From Beijerinckiaceae bacterium (GTDB lineage Bacteria > Pseudomonadota > Alphaproteobacteria > Rhizobiales > Beijerinckiaceae): a stretch of 5,218 nucleotides of DNA. A program made the position numbers and the translations under genes. Below the pieces are notes generated by a model, which was not told where the DNA came from, did not search any database, and saw nothing but the letters and a program-made list of their open reading frames with translations. Positions 4,321 to 5,218 of this stretch are shown in pieces. The first letter of the stretch is position 1; every line of letters starts with the position of its first letter. The DNA lies in the NCBI GenBank assembly GCA_947456315.1, contig CANGRU010000149.1, positions 1 to 5,218 of the forward strand, given 5' to 3'.

Positions 4321-5218
4321 ATGGCGTATTTTGATCTTTCGACGGGTGGGCATCTGCGCGCCATGCCCGGCAATTCATTGCCTTTGATGAAACCGGACCG
4401 GATCCGGCCCAGACTGTCCGAACTCAAAAAGATCGGGGCGGCGCCTACCCATTTTCCCCCGCTCGGCCTGCGCGAACTCGACATTCGTTTCGATGAGGCC
4501 ACCAAAGCCTTGTGGTGCGCCATGCGCCCATCAGGCCCGCCGAGCTTCACACCTTCCATGTTGCGGGAATTGATCAGCCTGCGCCGCGCGATTCAAACTT
4601 ACACACAAGGCAGCGACGGACAGGACAAGTTGCGCTTTTTTGTAGGCCGGTCGGATGTCGCGGGCATTTACAATCTGGGCGGCGATCTCGACCATTTTGT
4701 TGCAATGATCCGCAATCGCGACCGCGAAGGCTTGCGTGCCTATGCGGTTGATTGCTGCGATGTCGCTTATCACATGACAAGCGGCTTTGATTCATCCGTT
4801 CTGACCATCGGCCTTGTGCAAGGAGATGCGCTCGGTGGCGGTTTTGAAGGGGCCATGTCGTTCAACATCCTTGTCGCAGAACGCAAAGCCCGCATGGGAT
4901 TGCCTGAGATTTTATTCAATCTCTTCCCCGGCATGGGAGCCATGAGTTTTCTGACCCGCAAAGTCGGTTTGGCCGTTGCCCAGCGCATGATCATGTCGGG
5001 AAAAATCTACACAGCCGAAGAACTGCATGACATGGGCGTCGTCGACATTCTGGTTGAGGATGGCGCAGGTGAGGATGCTGTAGGCAAATTCATAGCAGGA
5101 GGCGCAACACGCCACCGCCTACATCTCGCTCTGGCCCAGGCACGCCAGCGCGTTCTGCCACTCAGTTTTGAAGAATTGCGCGACATCACCGACATCTGGG
5201 TCAACACGGCTATGCAGC
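4321..5218 (+). CDS. rpfF: RpfF-like DSF signal synthase (crotonase family), 3' end outside the window
   Basis: Open to the right edge (299 codons, no stop). It is a crotonase-fold protein closely resembling Xanthomonas RpfF, which makes cis-2-unsaturated fatty acid (DSF) signals from acyl-ACP by dehydratase and thioesterase activity. Visible RpfF hallmarks are YNLGGDLDHF (117-126), LVQGDALGGGFEGAMS (165-180), GLPEILFNLFPGMGAMSF (193-210) and ITDIWVNTAMQ (289-299). E176 and E196 match the catalytic pair Glu141/Glu161, with the same 20-residue spacing; W293 fits the pocket tryptophan near 258. All are offset by 35, so the N-terminus is about 35 residues longer than in Xanthomonas. Only the last few tens of residues should be missing. 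The ATG at 4321 has GGAG at 4310-4313, 7 bases upstream. An in-frame ATG at 4261 overlaps the likely -10 box and lacks a ribosome site. A general enoyl-CoA hydratase is the alternative, but the paired motifs favour RpfF. Confidence 0.85.
   Translation, partial: MAYFDLSTGGHLRAMPGNSLPLMKPDRIRPRLSELKKIGAAPTHFPPLGLRELDIRFDEATKALWCAMRPSGPPSFTPSMLRELISLRRAIQTYTQGSDGQDKLRFFVGRSDVAGIYNLGGDLDHFVAMIRNRDREGLRAYAVDCCDVAYHMTSGFDSSVLTIGLVQGDALGGGFEGAMSFNILVAERKARMGLPEILFNLFPGMGAMSFLTRKVGLAVAQRMIMSGKIYTAEELHDMGVVDILVEDGAGEDAVGKFIAGGATRHRLHLALAQARQRVLPLSFEELRDITDIWVNTAMQ

Noticed and set aside
3912..4559. Long minus-strand open frame (215 codons) overlapping the intergenic region and the start of rpfF
   Set aside because: It lacks a ribosome binding site, reads as low-quality basic sequence and lies antisense to the strongly supported rpfF start. 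It is a shadow frame.

Overview
The window reads as a chromosomal segment of an alphaproteobacterium. The main evidence is a PhyR-type response regulator (sigma-factor-like domain plus receiver), which belongs to a general stress response known from Alphaproteobacteria. Three sequences matching the EcfG promoter consensus (GGAAC-N16/17-CGTT) accompany it. The siroheme synthase also has alphaproteobacterial (rhizobial-looking) sequence features. I cannot name the genus from the sequence alone. I see no insertion sequences, CRISPR arrays, tRNAs or rRNAs.

Layout, left to right. Positions 1-171 are a divergent control region with two back-to-back EcfG-type promoters. One points right into phyR (172-984). 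The other points left, out of the window, where nepR/ecfG would be expected. A non-coding stretch (985-1190) carries a third, perfect EcfG-type promoter driving a small KGG-repeat stress protein (1191-1469). A strong hairpin at 1505-1535 then serves as a shared terminator for this gene and the convergent minus-strand genes. On the minus strand, reading right to left, lie a class I c-type cytochrome (3475-3870), a pterin-4a-carbinolamine dehydratase (3090-3458) and siroheme synthase cysG (1560-2999). The cytochrome and dehydratase genes are 16 bases apart and are almost certainly co-transcribed. cysG follows after 89 bases and probably belongs to the same unit. A 450-base divergent intergenic region (3871-4320) separates this group from a plus-strand crotonase-family gene (4321 to the window end). 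That gene matches RpfF, the synthase of DSF-type cis-2-unsaturated fatty-acid quorum signals, and is cut by the right edge.

How the genes fit together. The left third is a regulator-plus-target unit. Phosphorylated PhyR sequesters the anti-sigma factor NepR and frees EcfG, which recognises GGAAC/CGTT promoters. One such promoter precedes the KGG gene, and a near-match precedes phyR itself, suggesting positive feedback. The middle is a redox/cofactor group (haem c protein, pterin recycling, siroheme synthesis) whose shared purpose is not obvious from sequence. The right end is a probable cell-cell signalling synthase. The most interesting items are the EcfG promoter architecture, the rpfF homologue in an alphaproteobacterium with a dyad just upstream, and the unusual cytochrome-dehydratase-cysG grouping. 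I did not find a clearly novel multi-gene system.
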